Counted from the first letter of the stretch, positions 35,701-43,386 are shown. The stretch: 64,000 nucleotides of DNA from DASUFP01 sp036274495 (GCA_036274495.1 DASUFP010000076.1:1-64000); one strand, 5' to 3'. Numbers and translations: made by a program. The notes: a model not told the origin generated them from the letters alone.

Positions 35701-36481
35701 GAGGGGTATTGCCCTGCTGGTAAAACCCGGTCATGTTCAGGTACACGCAGTTAAATGTACCGGGGGTACTCAGAGTATATCCATTTGCTAATTCTGTACT
35801 TCCTCCTGCCGATCCAAAGGAGATTGTCTTGCCGCCATTGCTGTAAAGCGATACATCTCCGTTAAATTTGTTGATCCCGGCTGCGGCGATGTCCAGGATA
35901 GCTACACCGTTGTTATGAAATTCGGTTGTGCTGTTATAGGTATCACCAAGCATTGCAGCAAGGGTAAAAACTCCTGCCCCTGTTACTTTATAGGTGAAAG
36001 TCCCGTCAAACGTATTGCCGCCGTTTCCTGTGCATGGGCTGCTGACTTCCATATATACCGGTGAGATAAATCTGCTTCCGCTAAGGGACGCCGTGGTGCA
36101 GGTAGCGTATACACCGGCTCCTATCTGCGTTCCGGTAAATTCAGCAGTGCCATGAAGTATCAGCTGTCCGTTATCGACCTGTCCGGAGGCAAACAAACTG
36201 CCTCCATAAATCGTTAACGAATCACCGTTAAGGTCCAGTGTGCCGCCATTGATAACTATACGATGAACACCTCGGTTGCCCGAGAGCTGAGGGTTGTTGG
36301 AGGCGCTGACAACGGTTACAGAGTCCGACTCGGCAGGTACCCCGTTGGGAGTCCAGTTGGTGGCCGTGGTCCACGAAGTATTTGTGGTGCCGGTCCAGGT
36401 ATAATTGGCTGAGAAGGATGAGGTAGTTGTCAAAATGAAAAGTAAAAAATAAACAAGGCGGAAGGTGGCTGTTTTTTTCAT
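29714..36481 (-). CDS. Giant secreted T9SS protein with glycoside-hydrolase-like core and beta-helix
   Basis: 2255 residues. The signal peptide (FRLVYFLLFILTTTSSFSA) is followed by a repeat starting YTWTGTTNTSWTTATNW, common in Bacteroidota surface proteins, and strand-rich segments to about residue 590. Residues about 600-1080 look like a GH-A clan sugar hydrolase (GH39/51/79-like): HPGRLRYPGGTTANWW, acid/base in IELGNEYY (E747), nucleophile in WITEMNLF (E893). Next come SprB/PKD-like domains with paired cysteines (1090-1330), then a right-handed beta-helix with repeated N-x-F/I-x-G turns (about 1370-1850), and a T9SS sorting domain. It probably attacks or binds a plant or algal polysaccharide. 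First or second gene of the region-B operon. Confidence 0.8.
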   Translation of the reverse strand: MKKTATFRLVYFLLFILTTTSSFSANYTWTGTTNTSWTTATNWTPNGVPAESDSVTVVSASNNPQLSGNRGVHRIVINGGTLDLNGDSLTIYGGSLFASGQVDNGQLILHGTAEFTGTQIGAGVYATCTTASLSGSRFISPVYMEVSSPCTGNGGNTFDGTFTYKVTGAGVFTLAAMLGDTYNSTTEFHNNGVAILDIAAAGINKFNGDVSLYSNGGKTISFGSAGGSTELANGYTLSTPGTFNCVYLNMTGFYQQGNTPQNISITGYTTVNLMQTVWDGSLQLTAPGILLRGNTFNGTTEFNKTGSILNQCDGDNAYFQDASFKCSGSYGWRLATRAADTYHADAMFESIGGARLEVAYWGDNSIRGDLTVSSPNVFFGSDNGTLVFDGTLPQAINGNATATVHKMILNKPSEHVTLNTSIDIRGSVTFVQGNLISTATNILTFLAGSQAIGASNSSFVSGPVKKVGDTAFEFPVGKGENWRAIGISSPNSSTVEYLAEYYDEMQPFGNTKDATLDALSNCQYWQLEQLSGNSADTVKVKYDSTTCDYQHNRTVYLSRWNGSQWEEMGEAEVAVGFARCYTGSSGYGNIIVAYRPLVVTVSSTVINHSHDYFGFNISSIITDKGGLEFPNLLSQIQNGASLHPGRLRYPGGTTANWWNYKQGWFFEEEDIPQVSGFPWHLPNAYNSYSLGTKDNSVAMYGQYTKGLGASSQLTLNLLTSDPGYQAAFVAETQVQNLPATVIELGNEYYLEVDEYLDKYSGGVDYMNSAIDWADKLESTFGSQIKIGVVGATIRPGDPPYRRRNEWLRDITPQLQLTNHHIDAVILHDYFGSGIVGNVDFPQQPSPSGNPASVYNKMFASTFKHFKEMSEPDGEIGIINDIQHTPKPEIWITEMNLFDSGDNHHVHGTWAHALLTSSMLLSYLEDPNITLVNIHALVGDAAFAAIFNTDEGLEFGGFEPPANASTQTNITQHSALGVALQPIAKTLKRTTSHQQLGFSGVPVIATNPTLIPGTYGWYFDGPQTVEIIFVRLDFPNPNVNYPGLSVTNLVPAGTAYTLEQWYQNGVNYAATPEILGYGIIGNALGSPFPTNTFDRIYHDVQVNITNSLISVPAYSITKITYQKPSGNCPVTLSDLTLCPGESTTLLVQGIDPGNLNVSYSLTGCSACSVAQSVTPISDDEATIELTYTVTGPGPASGFNLLVDVTDGSIGCQQSITLYPALPMVQIDVISPVPGPGGFYQPGIVALEGNATSGSVDYFIWTAGNSSNAFSDPFIQNPDFELAESETIQLYYSNNDVARSCWAKVDFNLPSCKADAGPDRKVCPENVIASDQVELGNCSSGTGLNYLWSTGQSTSCITISNTTFPSSPAAYVYTLTVTDGSCSSTAMVTVEVIGCCNGTSSQYASTGESNLNDLISFLTPTCNTTTTQPPITTCTITGEILYINGDFTIDEDFHRSIFQDCEIIFGPNARILNTGIVTDLIFRGCNMHGCLGLWDGVYISNTATDLRLENIPGTSDNCVISDCVGCFTVSRDAKVVCTDAAFADFEKAIVLNDFDDDGDVTITGSTFTGNIAMPSPVSGPTFCGICVDDAETINIGAGNVFSIGTNGIYANNSDLIIDGNTFTGLEVGIHAENTRPFAFRLWPQNEVLVTDNIFNDTHSEITTGVLVRNINAEIHDNTFNPIQTAIDYVAGWAKVADIHHNTIQNSFTGIRAWSHRDSIAIYDNYLIETKPDADHPNAAIEINGSSSESGTVKINDNLDINTKGENGILLRSAYYAHVYSNDIDLGHDQGVTYPCNAINCQDNYAINLNCNTVNDVNISSSQLFKSVGINSAYVNGSGFHCNSSLGNEVGMRYLSANTVAIRHDVFGNMRAGAQLGDDLGFGVIPSLINSQVDNLLNKNIGNEFSGTGSFVLGQLYTFDGIDASNIIFWHEAGDPTYGIISNYAGAGGVPFDLDDPAVAGRYMCENPDPQDIVIECDAITNTLYPYFTANDAVNTVQRIFMNDTTAEDALTYTSQLSLLRHLLKDTALLEYPLIEDFFDSASTANMGKIAAIENLLKQATEDLSENFGASFESFISGANTLNSNMVPSNILETAIQKVNSVYLNSLVYDDYDLDTIQMTTIEAVAGSCPYIKGYAVYQARAMESLWNGNVQYDDNTNCGLPSQRYAQYVISSQPLKSKPQVTIQPNPASLQVLFTCTEHVEGSISIVDVLGKSVINQEMSGTTVELNVSTLNQGMYHYIIRNNSGNIIYFGKLSVTR

Positions 36482-36534
36482 GGCAGTATGATCTATGGTA
36501 AATAGTAAATGATTGAGATGAAGAAAAAAGAAGC

Positions 36535-36945
36535 TCAGTTGGCCAGAAACTGATAATATCCACTCCAGTTTCCAAAGTGATTTTTAATGCGCACGCGTGC
36601 GAAAAAGGCCGCTGGCGGAGTGAGTGTTCCTAAAGTCAGGTACACCTTGTCTCCCGTGCGATTCCAGTTCATTCCCGACGGCAATCCAGAAGAGTTGTCG
36701 TAAACAAAAGTCTGAGCCAGCAGATCCGTCATACCAGGTGCCGTGCCCAAACCTATTTCGAGCATGGCTACTGCATTGGTATCGGGTACCTGCACATAAA
36801 AAGTGCACGTTGACAACGAATCAAATGAGACGGTGGCATCAGTAGGTTTCTGAACGGTTTGGGCAGATGTCTCTTTTACTGACAAAAGAATGATCACTGC
36901 AAGAACCCAGTAGAATCTGTTGCCGGTGTTTGGAAGGTTTTTCAT
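36535..36945 (-). CDS. Small secreted protein upstream of the giant T9SS protein
   Basis: 136 residues. The N-terminus has a signal peptide (WVLAVIILLSVKETSAQ). The mature part resembles one fibronectin-type or immunoglobulin-like beta-sandwich, with LEIGLGTAPGMTDLL and NWNRTGDKVYLTLG. No sorting domain, so it is probably periplasmic or exported by another route. It lies 53 bases upstream of the 2255-residue gene on the same strand and is likely co-transcribed. No family recognised. Confidence 0.6.
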   Translation of the reverse strand: MKNLPNTGNRFYWVLAVIILLSVKETSAQTVQKPTDATVSFDSLSTCTFYVQVPDTNAVAMLEIGLGTAPGMTDLLAQTFVYDNSSGLPSGMNWNRTGDKVYLTLGTLTPPAAFFARVRIKNHFGNWSGYYQFLAN

Positions 36946-37435
36946 GTTATATTATTTTGATGAGAGCAAAGGCATTATGCAGATGTGATTCTTGCTTAAA
37001 CAGTGCATTAATAAAATGCACTACATAGCAACCACCGCATCGCTATGATGGCTATTGGCACAAAAATCGGAGCACTCAATGTGAAATCAGTAAGCCAACC
37101 TCATGAATCGCCGTTGGGGGTGTATGGTCGAAGTGGGTCACCGAAGAAAAATCCAGAATTTTCTGGATTTATTTAGATCAAGATTAAACGATGTTTTTAA
37201 TAAAGAAAAATAATTCAACCAAAAGTTATGAACAACATGTAATTACTTAGCCCGATGTCTGAAAATATGTGGATGGTGTTGGTTTGCTTCATTTAAGGTT
37301 TCCCGATTACTTGACGTGAAACGGACCTATTGGGATCGCGCGAAACTGACTTCATTTATTCATGGGAATGTGACCACGACTTTTATGGTTTGATTATTAA
37401 AGTAAAGATGTGCTGGTATTCGGAAATTGTTTAGC

Positions 37436-37478
37436 ATTAGCCCGAATAACCCGAATCCCGAAAAATATTAGCCCGAAT
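37436..37478. repeat. ATTAGCCCGAAT direct repeats beside third att copy
   Basis: ATTAGCCCGAAT is present at 37436-37447 and 37467-37478, with TTAGCCCGA again about 190 bases further left. They sit at the inner side of the att copy, as arm-type sites would, but differ from the island A motif. They may be sites for a different integrase no longer encoded here. Confidence 0.4.
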
Positions 37479-37532
37479 GAAAAAACAGTTAACCGTAATC
37501 AACTGTAAATTATTGTAAATCAATTAGATATT

Positions 37533-37550
37533 AGTCCCGTCCGGACCGCA
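37533..37550. repeat. Attachment-site core, third copy (right end of region B)
   Basis: AGTCCCGTCCGGACCGCA is identical over 18 bases to the 3' end of tRNA-Asp (2276-2293) and in the same orientation. It marks the right end of the tandem integrated region and the probable return to backbone. Confidence 0.8.
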
Positions 37551-37580
37551 AATTGATCAAAACGATCAAAATGGTAAATG

Positions 37581-37612
37581 AAGCGAGCAAATAAAAAGGC
37601 TCGCTTTTTTAT
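37581..37612 (+). terminator. Terminator after third att copy
   Basis: AGCGAGC (37582-37588) and GCTCGCT (37599-37605) form a stem with a 10-base loop, followed by TTTTTATTT. It probably served the tRNA-Asp transcript in the uninterrupted ancestral chromosome. Confidence 0.75.
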
Positions 37613-37795
37613 TTGATAGGAATTAATGACATCCTCGCCTCAGGCGAGGACGAGATCGGGGAAGTCTGAATAACATATTGGATAATTAGTCTGCACAAAG
37701 TCTCCAGATGGATATTATTTAACGAGAAAGAATAATTGCAAAATTCTTGAATAGAGCTCAAGAATGATCAATTCGTCAATCTTCAAATTTTTATT

Positions 37796-39268
37796 TCACT
37801 GCACCAATACCAATTTACCGCTCTTAATCCCGCCATCATCAAGCACTATTCTGTATATATATACTCCTCCGGGTACTTTAGTGGTATTAATAAACAGAGA
37901 TTTGAAAGTACCATACAATTTTTGCCGTTCTACCACTTTTCCAAATGTATTCATCAAAACGAATTCACCGTTGCGGTTGTTCAAAAAATCGTAGGCAATG
38001 GTGAAATGATTGGTAGCCGGGTTAGGGAAAACATGGATGTTTTGTAATGCATCTTCCATTTCATAAATACTGGTTAAAGTATCACAAGGGCTGGCTGCCC
38101 ACTGGCCTAAATTGTAGTTTTGTATGTTAGGCAATCCCAAAAAGCTGCGCCTACCGCCCAGATTGAAACTGTTCGGGGCAATGTTGCATCCAGGGCCATA
38201 AACATCAGGATTATTTATAACTGTTAAGTTCATGTTTTCATTCGTAAATACATTGTTGGGCAATGATCCACCACATATGGTTGCCATATATATTTTATCA
38301 TCAGGTGCCAATAATAGCTGACCATTTTCACAATTATTTGCCGTTAACAACAAGAGGTTCTTAGTTGCCATCACATTAGCAGCTGTAAGATCATACTGAA
38401 GCAGGGAATCCAGTTCTTTAGATACAAATAATATATTTTCGTTGGGAGAAAAGGTGCAACCGTAAAAACCTCCAGACATAGGTGCAACTACTTGGCTTAA
38501 ATTAAGTGTGTTTGAAAGCATTCCCGTACACCTGTTAAAATCAAATACATTCAAACTTCCGCCCATACCTGCTAACACCAGCTTATTGCCGTTTCGGGAA
38601 AATTTCATTTGGCCTAAGATGTCCCCATTATTAATCAATGTTCCTATGTTTTGGTAGTATGGGCCTTGAATACCAAATGGCGTAATTAAAAACTTAATAA
38701 AACGATTGTTCACGGAATATCCTTCGTGGGTCAACAACCACCAGTCACGACCATTACCATGCTTTACCGCTTCCATCTTTTCGGTAAAATATAAATTAGA
38801 AATCAAATTATTTTTTACTGTTACATCACCTGTGTTTCCGTTCAAGCTCATATCAATAACACTGTAATGCAGGTTGGAACCGAAACCAAAAACGGTTGGT
38901 AAAATCGTGAATAAATAATACTTCAAAGGATCATCAGGGAAGGGTATAATTAATGCACCCTGTGTGGCTGAAGCATAACCATAAATACCGTTTCCATTGG
39001 GCATTATTTGAAAATTATTATTCCATACTTTTAAAGAATCAAAATTATTATTTTCTGGGCCAACATAAAACAATAAATTGCCCGATGAATCTGCTATTGA
39101 TGCACTGCATTCTATCGAATTTATCTTTATTGAATCAAGAAGCTGTGGTATTCCTGTTTGAAAACTTATGCCACACGAATCGCCAAATATCCAAACATGA
39201 TCCTGCATTTGAGCATGAGCAATAAATGCAAAATGTAAGATCAGAATTAATATTTTTAACTGTTTCAT
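37796..39268 (-). CDS. Secreted T9SS-sorted beta-propeller-like protein
   Basis: 490 residues. Signal peptide KILILILHFAFIAHA. The mature protein begins DHVWIFGDSCGISFQTGIP, the recurrent opening of a Bacteroidota surface family whose body is a lactonase- or WD-like propeller (HLYYSVIDM-type strands, KLVLAGMGGSLNVFDFN and GCTFSPNENILFVS segments). The C-terminus, from NIHVFPNPATNHF to GGVYIYRIVLD and KSGKLVLVQ, is a T9SS type A sorting domain. Function unknown. It has its own transcription start region, as the truncated gene upstream is 50 bases away. Confidence 0.8.
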   Translation of the reverse strand: MKQLKILILILHFAFIAHAQMQDHVWIFGDSCGISFQTGIPQLLDSIKINSIECSASIADSSGNLLFYVGPENNNFDSLKVWNNNFQIMPNGNGIYGYASATQGALIIPFPDDPLKYYLFTILPTVFGFGSNLHYSVIDMSLNGNTGDVTVKNNLISNLYFTEKMEAVKHGNGRDWWLLTHEGYSVNNRFIKFLITPFGIQGPYYQNIGTLINNGDILGQMKFSRNGNKLVLAGMGGSLNVFDFNRCTGMLSNTLNLSQVVAPMSGGFYGCTFSPNENILFVSKELDSLLQYDLTAANVMATKNLLLLTANNCENGQLLLAPDDKIYMATICGGSLPNNVFTNENMNLTVINNPDVYGPGCNIAPNSFNLGGRRSFLGLPNIQNYNLGQWAASPCDTLTSIYEMEDALQNIHVFPNPATNHFTIAYDFLNNRNGEFVLMNTFGKVVERQKLYGTFKSLFINTTKVPGGVYIYRIVLDDGGIKSGKLVLVQ

Positions 39269-39318
39269 TTTAATTAAAATGCAAACGGAGAAAAATTATT
39301 TGCTCCGTTTATAATGTT

Positions 39319-39744
39319 TTATTCTTTATTAATATTCAACTTATCCCGAGCTTTGATAGTGTTATTTATAACAACATGGTATAAGTAAATTCCATCGGAA
39401 AAATTACTGCAATAGATGGTTAACTGGTTTAACCCTAACCCAGTTTGCACATAGCTTTGACTAAAGGGTAAATGCGGTACACTTCCTATTACTGAACGGA
39501 TGGCGCGGAAAAATTCAGAACCATTAGTCCAAAAGAGTATTTGTCCGGAACTATCACATATTCCTGCCGAAGTTTGTGCGAGGTGAGCAGTATCAGGATA
39601 CGATATATATTGCATACTCCCACCGGTAAAATCAGCTTTGCCAATCCAGCCTAACATCCATTGGTTCCCTTGCTGTGCGAACACAGGCTGCACGAAACCG
39701 GTTGCTGTAAGGCAAATAAAAAGTACGACGCTGATTTGTTTCAT
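39319..39744 (-). pseudogene. Internally deleted relative of the T9SS propeller protein
   Basis: About 141 residues from the ATG at 39742-39744, which gives a clean signal peptide (VVLFICLTATGFVQPVFAQ). The next 60 residues match the opening of the downstream gene in pattern: QWMLGWIGKADFTGG, then ICDSSGQILFWTNG, parallel to DHVWIFGDS and IADSSGNLLFYVG. The C-terminus abruptly reads like the end of a sorting domain (DGIYLYHVVINN then ARDKLNI). The whole propeller is missing, so it is probably a decayed paralogue joined in frame by deletion. It could still make a small exported protein. Confidence 0.6.
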
Positions 39745-39777
39745 GGGGTGATGAGGGGCACGATCAAATATAATCAA

Positions 39778-40208
39778 AAAATACTGCCGAAAATCTTCTT
39801 GCGGTTCATAACTAAACGTTTGTAAACGTTTACAATGCTTTTGGTATTAATCTGACCTTTAACTTTACTGCGGGCGGGGGCCTGGTGGCCCCCGGGGTGA
39901 GTTAATAAATATTGCATTTTTTTTACCATCCGGGGTTTTACCTCAGGCATGGACGAGTCGATATAAGTAAATAAGATTTTTTATATATTTACCGGCACCT
40001 GTTTTTACTATTCTTTTTGAAACGATTTCTACTATGACGCCTTGGGAATTCCGACACAGATCAACTTTAATTCTAATTGAACTGTTTTCGACATTGGCAT
40101 ACCGCATATAAGGATATTGCCAGGACTAAAATCATTTTGTAACCACACAAGTTGTTTAAATTAAACTAGAAGGTATTAATTTTCAGCACTAAATTTTTAA
40201 ATCTGTCT
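39778..40208. other. Intergenic region between divergent secreted-protein genes
   Basis: No gene. This 431-base stretch holds the promoters of the leftward truncated gene and of the rightward 762-residue protein. A G-rich/C-rich patch (GGCGGGGGCCTGGTGGCCCC, 39870-39889) with a GGGGGCC-type inverted repeat stands out but is not followed by a T tract. No confident promoter motif was found. Confidence 0.4.
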
Positions 40209-42497
40209 ATGAGAAGCTTCAAATTACTCTTATTCGTCAATTGCATGACACTGTTTGGAATGGTTCCCTTCAGCAACGGACAAACTACTTTATTATGGGA
40301 TACCGTTTACGCTTTGCCTCAACCCTACTGCATAGGAGTCTTAAACGATGTTATAAATGACAATAGCGGAAATGTTTATACATGTGGTTACATGCAGGGA
40401 CATGGTACATGCTGGGGAGCAACTCCTTTTGTTGGCAGATTGCTGAAAACTGACAGCAACGGAACTATTTTATGGGAAGGGGTACAGGATTTTTATATCG
40501 GACCCTTACAATATTATGTTGGCAGCTGGGGCCTCGCTTTTGATGCTGACAGTAATATTTATATGTTTAGCGGTTATGGCCCCAATAGTAGCAGCGCCAT
40601 AGATCAATTACTGATATCCAAATGGGATACTTCGGGTAATATGATATGGGAACACAACTATTCTACTTATACCGGTTTTAACACAGCGGACGATAAAACA
40701 ATACGCTTACGAAGTGATGGAAAATTTTACCTTAAAGGTGAAGGAAATAAACCTTTGACAATAGACACTTCAGGAGCACTTACCAAATTGACCGTATTTG
40801 GCTATTCTTACAGTAAAACCGATTTAGATTCTTTAGATAACTTATACAGTATTGCCATCTATAACTCCACCTTTGACCGCTACTTTCAGAAAATAAACAG
40901 CAATGGAACTTTACAATTTTCTCTTCCAAACATAAACAGTATCCAATACACCGACCTGAAGGTAATAGATGTGAATCATATTGCAGTATATGGCTACTCT
41001 CAAGTAATACCTTCGACATATTATTTAACAGTATTTGATTCTGTTGGATCCCTCATATGGCAACAGGCCGTACCCCCTACAAACCAATTGATTTCAAACA
41101 CATTTGGAGAAATATGGACAGTAGATCAATTTTTCCCGACTGTTGAATTGTCAAAATTTGATTTAAACGGCAATTTGCTGTTCACTAAATCATATCCTTT
41201 ACCTCTTTCATCCACCGCTTCTGGAATTACCAATGTAAATATTAAACAGGACGAACAGGCTAATCTCTATATTTCAGGTTTAGCTTCCGGTTCATTTAAT
41301 TTTGCCGTTTTAATGAAAATCACCAATAATGGCAATTTAGCTTTCTATCATCAATACGATTATTCACCAGTAGTGGCTAACCAATGGGAGGGGGTAAATG
41401 GATTATCCCTTGATAGGGAAGGTAACATTTATTTGGCTTCGGATCTTACCACATTCCCGGTTGTAAATGATTACCAATTGCTCATCAAATATTCAAAACC
41501 ACCTGCGGTAGTATGGCCGGGTGATGCGGACTATAATCTGAATGCCGACAACTATGATATTCTTGAACTTGGACTGAACTATGGAATCACCGGCACCACC
41601 AGATCGAATGCTTCACTAAACTGGGTAGCTCAACCATCGGCGGAATGGAATTCCTTTTCACCCAGCAGTATTAACTCAAAGCATGCTGATTGTAACGGAG
41701 ATGGGATCGTTTCTCATAGCGACACGGCTGCTGTTTCGCTTAATTACGGACAAAGCCATCCATTCCGCTTAATGCAGCCTAATTCAAATTCATCTGCAAC
41801 CGGACCAGATCTATATTTTGATTTTCCTTCCGGATCGGTAACTCCGGGAGGCACTGCAACTATTCCGGTCAAATTGGGAACTCAATCTAACCCTGCAACC
41901 GATTTCTATGGCATTGCCTACACTATAGATTATGATGAAAATAAAATTGATCCCAATTCAATAAGTGTGAGTTATTCCGGTTCATGGCTGGGTCAATACC
42001 CCTCAGCAATCAATTTCGCTAAAAATTTCCCGACAACGGGGCAATTAGACCTCGCTCAGGTTTCCGCTCTTCATAATAACATTACCGGCTATGGAACCAT
42101 TGCTGAGATTTCATTTCAGCTTAAACCGACTGCCGCCGGAACCATTAATTTCGCTTTCAATAACACCTACGCTATTAATAATTCATCCGACAATTTACCT
42201 GTAAATACTTTGCCCTACGGACTTACAACAGGGTTAACTGAAAATCCGCCAATTAACCCCATCTCAATCTATTTCAATGCCGCCGAGGATTTAATTTATG
42301 TTTATACAACCACCAATCCGAACGAAAAAAGAGAAGTAGCGGTATTCAATCTGGTAGGACAACAACTAATCCATTCCGCTACTTCAAATAACTCATTGGC
42401 ACTGGATGCTTCATCTTTGGCTTCGGGAACGTATATTGTTCAGGTATCCGGTTTAAACAACAAAACAGCCAGGTTAAAATTTGTCATTACCCGATAA
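40209..42497 (+). CDS. Secreted T9SS protein with dockerin-like repeats and a cohesin-like domain
   Basis: 762 residues. Signal peptide LLLFVNCMTLFGMVPFSNG. Residues 25-430 are propeller-like repeats with K-D-NG---W patterns. Residues about 438-515 contain two calcium-loop repeats of dockerin type: DADYNLNADNYDILELGLNYG and, from 494, DCNGDGIVSHSDTAAVSLNYG (each shown here in part). Residues about 530-650 look like a cohesin-type beta-sandwich (GSVTPGGTATIPVKLG, YGIAYTIDYDENKI). The C-terminal 70 residues form a T9SS sorting domain. Function unknown, probably surface attachment. Confidence 0.78.
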   Translation: MRSFKLLLFVNCMTLFGMVPFSNGQTTLLWDTVYALPQPYCIGVLNDVINDNSGNVYTCGYMQGHGTCWGATPFVGRLLKTDSNGTILWEGVQDFYIGPLQYYVGSWGLAFDADSNIYMFSGYGPNSSSAIDQLLISKWDTSGNMIWEHNYSTYTGFNTADDKTIRLRSDGKFYLKGEGNKPLTIDTSGALTKLTVFGYSYSKTDLDSLDNLYSIAIYNSTFDRYFQKINSNGTLQFSLPNINSIQYTDLKVIDVNHIAVYGYSQVIPSTYYLTVFDSVGSLIWQQAVPPTNQLISNTFGEIWTVDQFFPTVELSKFDLNGNLLFTKSYPLPLSSTASGITNVNIKQDEQANLYISGLASGSFNFAVLMKITNNGNLAFYHQYDYSPVVANQWEGVNGLSLDREGNIYLASDLTTFPVVNDYQLLIKYSKPPAVVWPGDADYNLNADNYDILELGLNYGITGTTRSNASLNWVAQPSAEWNSFSPSSINSKHADCNGDGIVSHSDTAAVSLNYGQSHPFRLMQPNSNSSATGPDLYFDFPSGSVTPGGTATIPVKLGTQSNPATDFYGIAYTIDYDENKIDPNSISVSYSGSWLGQYPSAINFAKNFPTTGQLDLAQVSALHNNITGYGTIAEISFQLKPTAAGTINFAFNNTYAINNSSDNLPVNTLPYGLTTGLTENPPINPISIYFNAAEDLIYVYTTTNPNEKREVAVFNLVGQQLIHSATSNNSLALDASSLASGTYIVQVSGLNNKTARLKFVITR

Positions 42498-42971
42498 AAA
42501 CAAAATAATGATCCATCTCATTAATAATTATTCCTGTGTCATTATTGCCAAGTAAAACTACTTCCTGATTTAACCAGGAAGCTATCCGTTTAAAATTGTG
42601 AAGCAGGCAAGAACATTGCCTGCTTTTTTTATCCTCAACAAATAAACCGCTTTTTGGCCAGCCAATGTATTTCAGGTCTGGTTTCTGACTGCAGGATTAA
42701 TTCCGGTCACTCCATGCCTATCAATACTGCTCTTCCACACAACAATTTTTCATTCAAAACCAAAAGAAGAAACTCCTTTCAAATGCAACACATTTTTTTC
42801 GGAAGCATTTGATACCTCCCGTAAAGCGCTCCTTGCATAAACTTATTTTACTTGCACTTTTTATGGTTTAAGTACAACCTGATCTATTCATCTGAAATTC
42901 ATAAAATCGTCATCAATCCTTCATTTTCCTGAAGAAACATTTACACCGTTAAAAACAAACACCAAAAAGCT
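42498..42971. other. Intergenic region with two hairpins
   Basis: No gene. A first hairpin CTTCCTG/CAGGAAG lies near 42560-42582, and the terminator at 42602-42631 follows. The remainder must hold the promoter of the next gene; no clear element was found. Confidence 0.45.
42602..42631 (+). terminator. Rho-independent terminator
   Basis: AGCAGGCAA pairs with TTGCCTGCT over the loop GAACA, then TTTTTTTAT. It ends the transcript of the 762-residue T9SS protein gene. Confidence 0.85.
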
Positions 42972-43331
42972 ATGAAAAAGCTAATGTTAATGATTCTGGT
43001 TGCAGGCTTCGCTCAGGCAGGCATTGCACAAACTACCACTCCGGCTGCTAAAAAAGCAACCCCTCCTCCAACATCCGTAAATGCTACTAAGAACACCCAG
43101 TCCGGCACAACCGCTACTTCGACGACTGCCAAAAAGACTACGGCTCCGGCCACGGCTTCGGCTTCCACAAAGGCCAAACCCGAAGCAAAGGCTACCGGAA
43201 CCAAGAGTCACCATTCCGACAAGAAATCGCATCACAAAACAGAGCATCCTACTACTCCGTCGCCCTCCTCTTCAAAGGCAAATCCGGATGTTAAGTCAAC
43301 TGCCACCATGCAAAAGACCCCCCAGAAGTAA
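42972..43331 (+). CDS. Low-complexity exported Ala/Thr/Lys/Pro-rich protein
   Basis: 119 residues. Signal peptide LMLMILVAGFAQAGIAQ, then a disordered stretch of T, A, K, P and S with a histidine-lysine cluster KSHHSDKKSHHKTEH. Similar histone-H1-like, lysine/alanine-rich exported proteins are common in Bacteroidota; their role is unknown. The basic tail could bind the outer membrane or nucleic acid. It stands alone, ended by a strong terminator. Confidence 0.65.
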   Translation: MKKLMLMILVAGFAQAGIAQTTTPAAKKATPPPTSVNATKNTQSGTTATSTTAKKTTAPATASASTKAKPEAKATGTKSHHSDKKSHHKTEHPTTPSPSSSKANPDVKSTATMQKTPQK

Positions 43332-43350
43332 CATTCTGAATCCAAATGAA

Positions 43351-43386
43351 AGCCGGGAAACCCGTACGTTTCCCGGCTTTTTTTTA
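43351..43386 (+). terminator. Rho-independent terminator
   Basis: AGCCGGGAAAC pairs with GTTTCCCGGCT over the loop CCGTAC and is followed by eight or more T. It ends the low-complexity protein gene. Confidence 0.9.

Larger units (their letters stand above)
36946..37795. other. 850-base gene-free stretch at end of region B
   Basis: No coding region. It contains a hairpin AGTGCATT/AATGCACT (37002-37022) in the leader of the small secreted protein, a palindromic hairpin AAATCCAGAA/TTCTGGATTT (37149-37170), two direct copies of ATTAGCCCGAAT (37436-37447 and 37467-37478) with a partial third (TTAGCCCGA, near 37248), the third att copy (37533-37550), a terminator (37581-37612) and a further palindrome TCCTCGCCT/AGGCGAGGA (37632-37650). 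Confidence 0.6.

Noticed and set aside
30219..36208. Several plus-strand frames of 60-150 codons inside the 2255-codon gene
   Set aside because: All are antisense shadows of a long, clearly coding gene with signal peptide, repeats and sorting domain.
39870..39900. Terminator at the G/C-rich inverted repeat
   Set aside because: No T tract follows on either strand, and no gene ends nearby.
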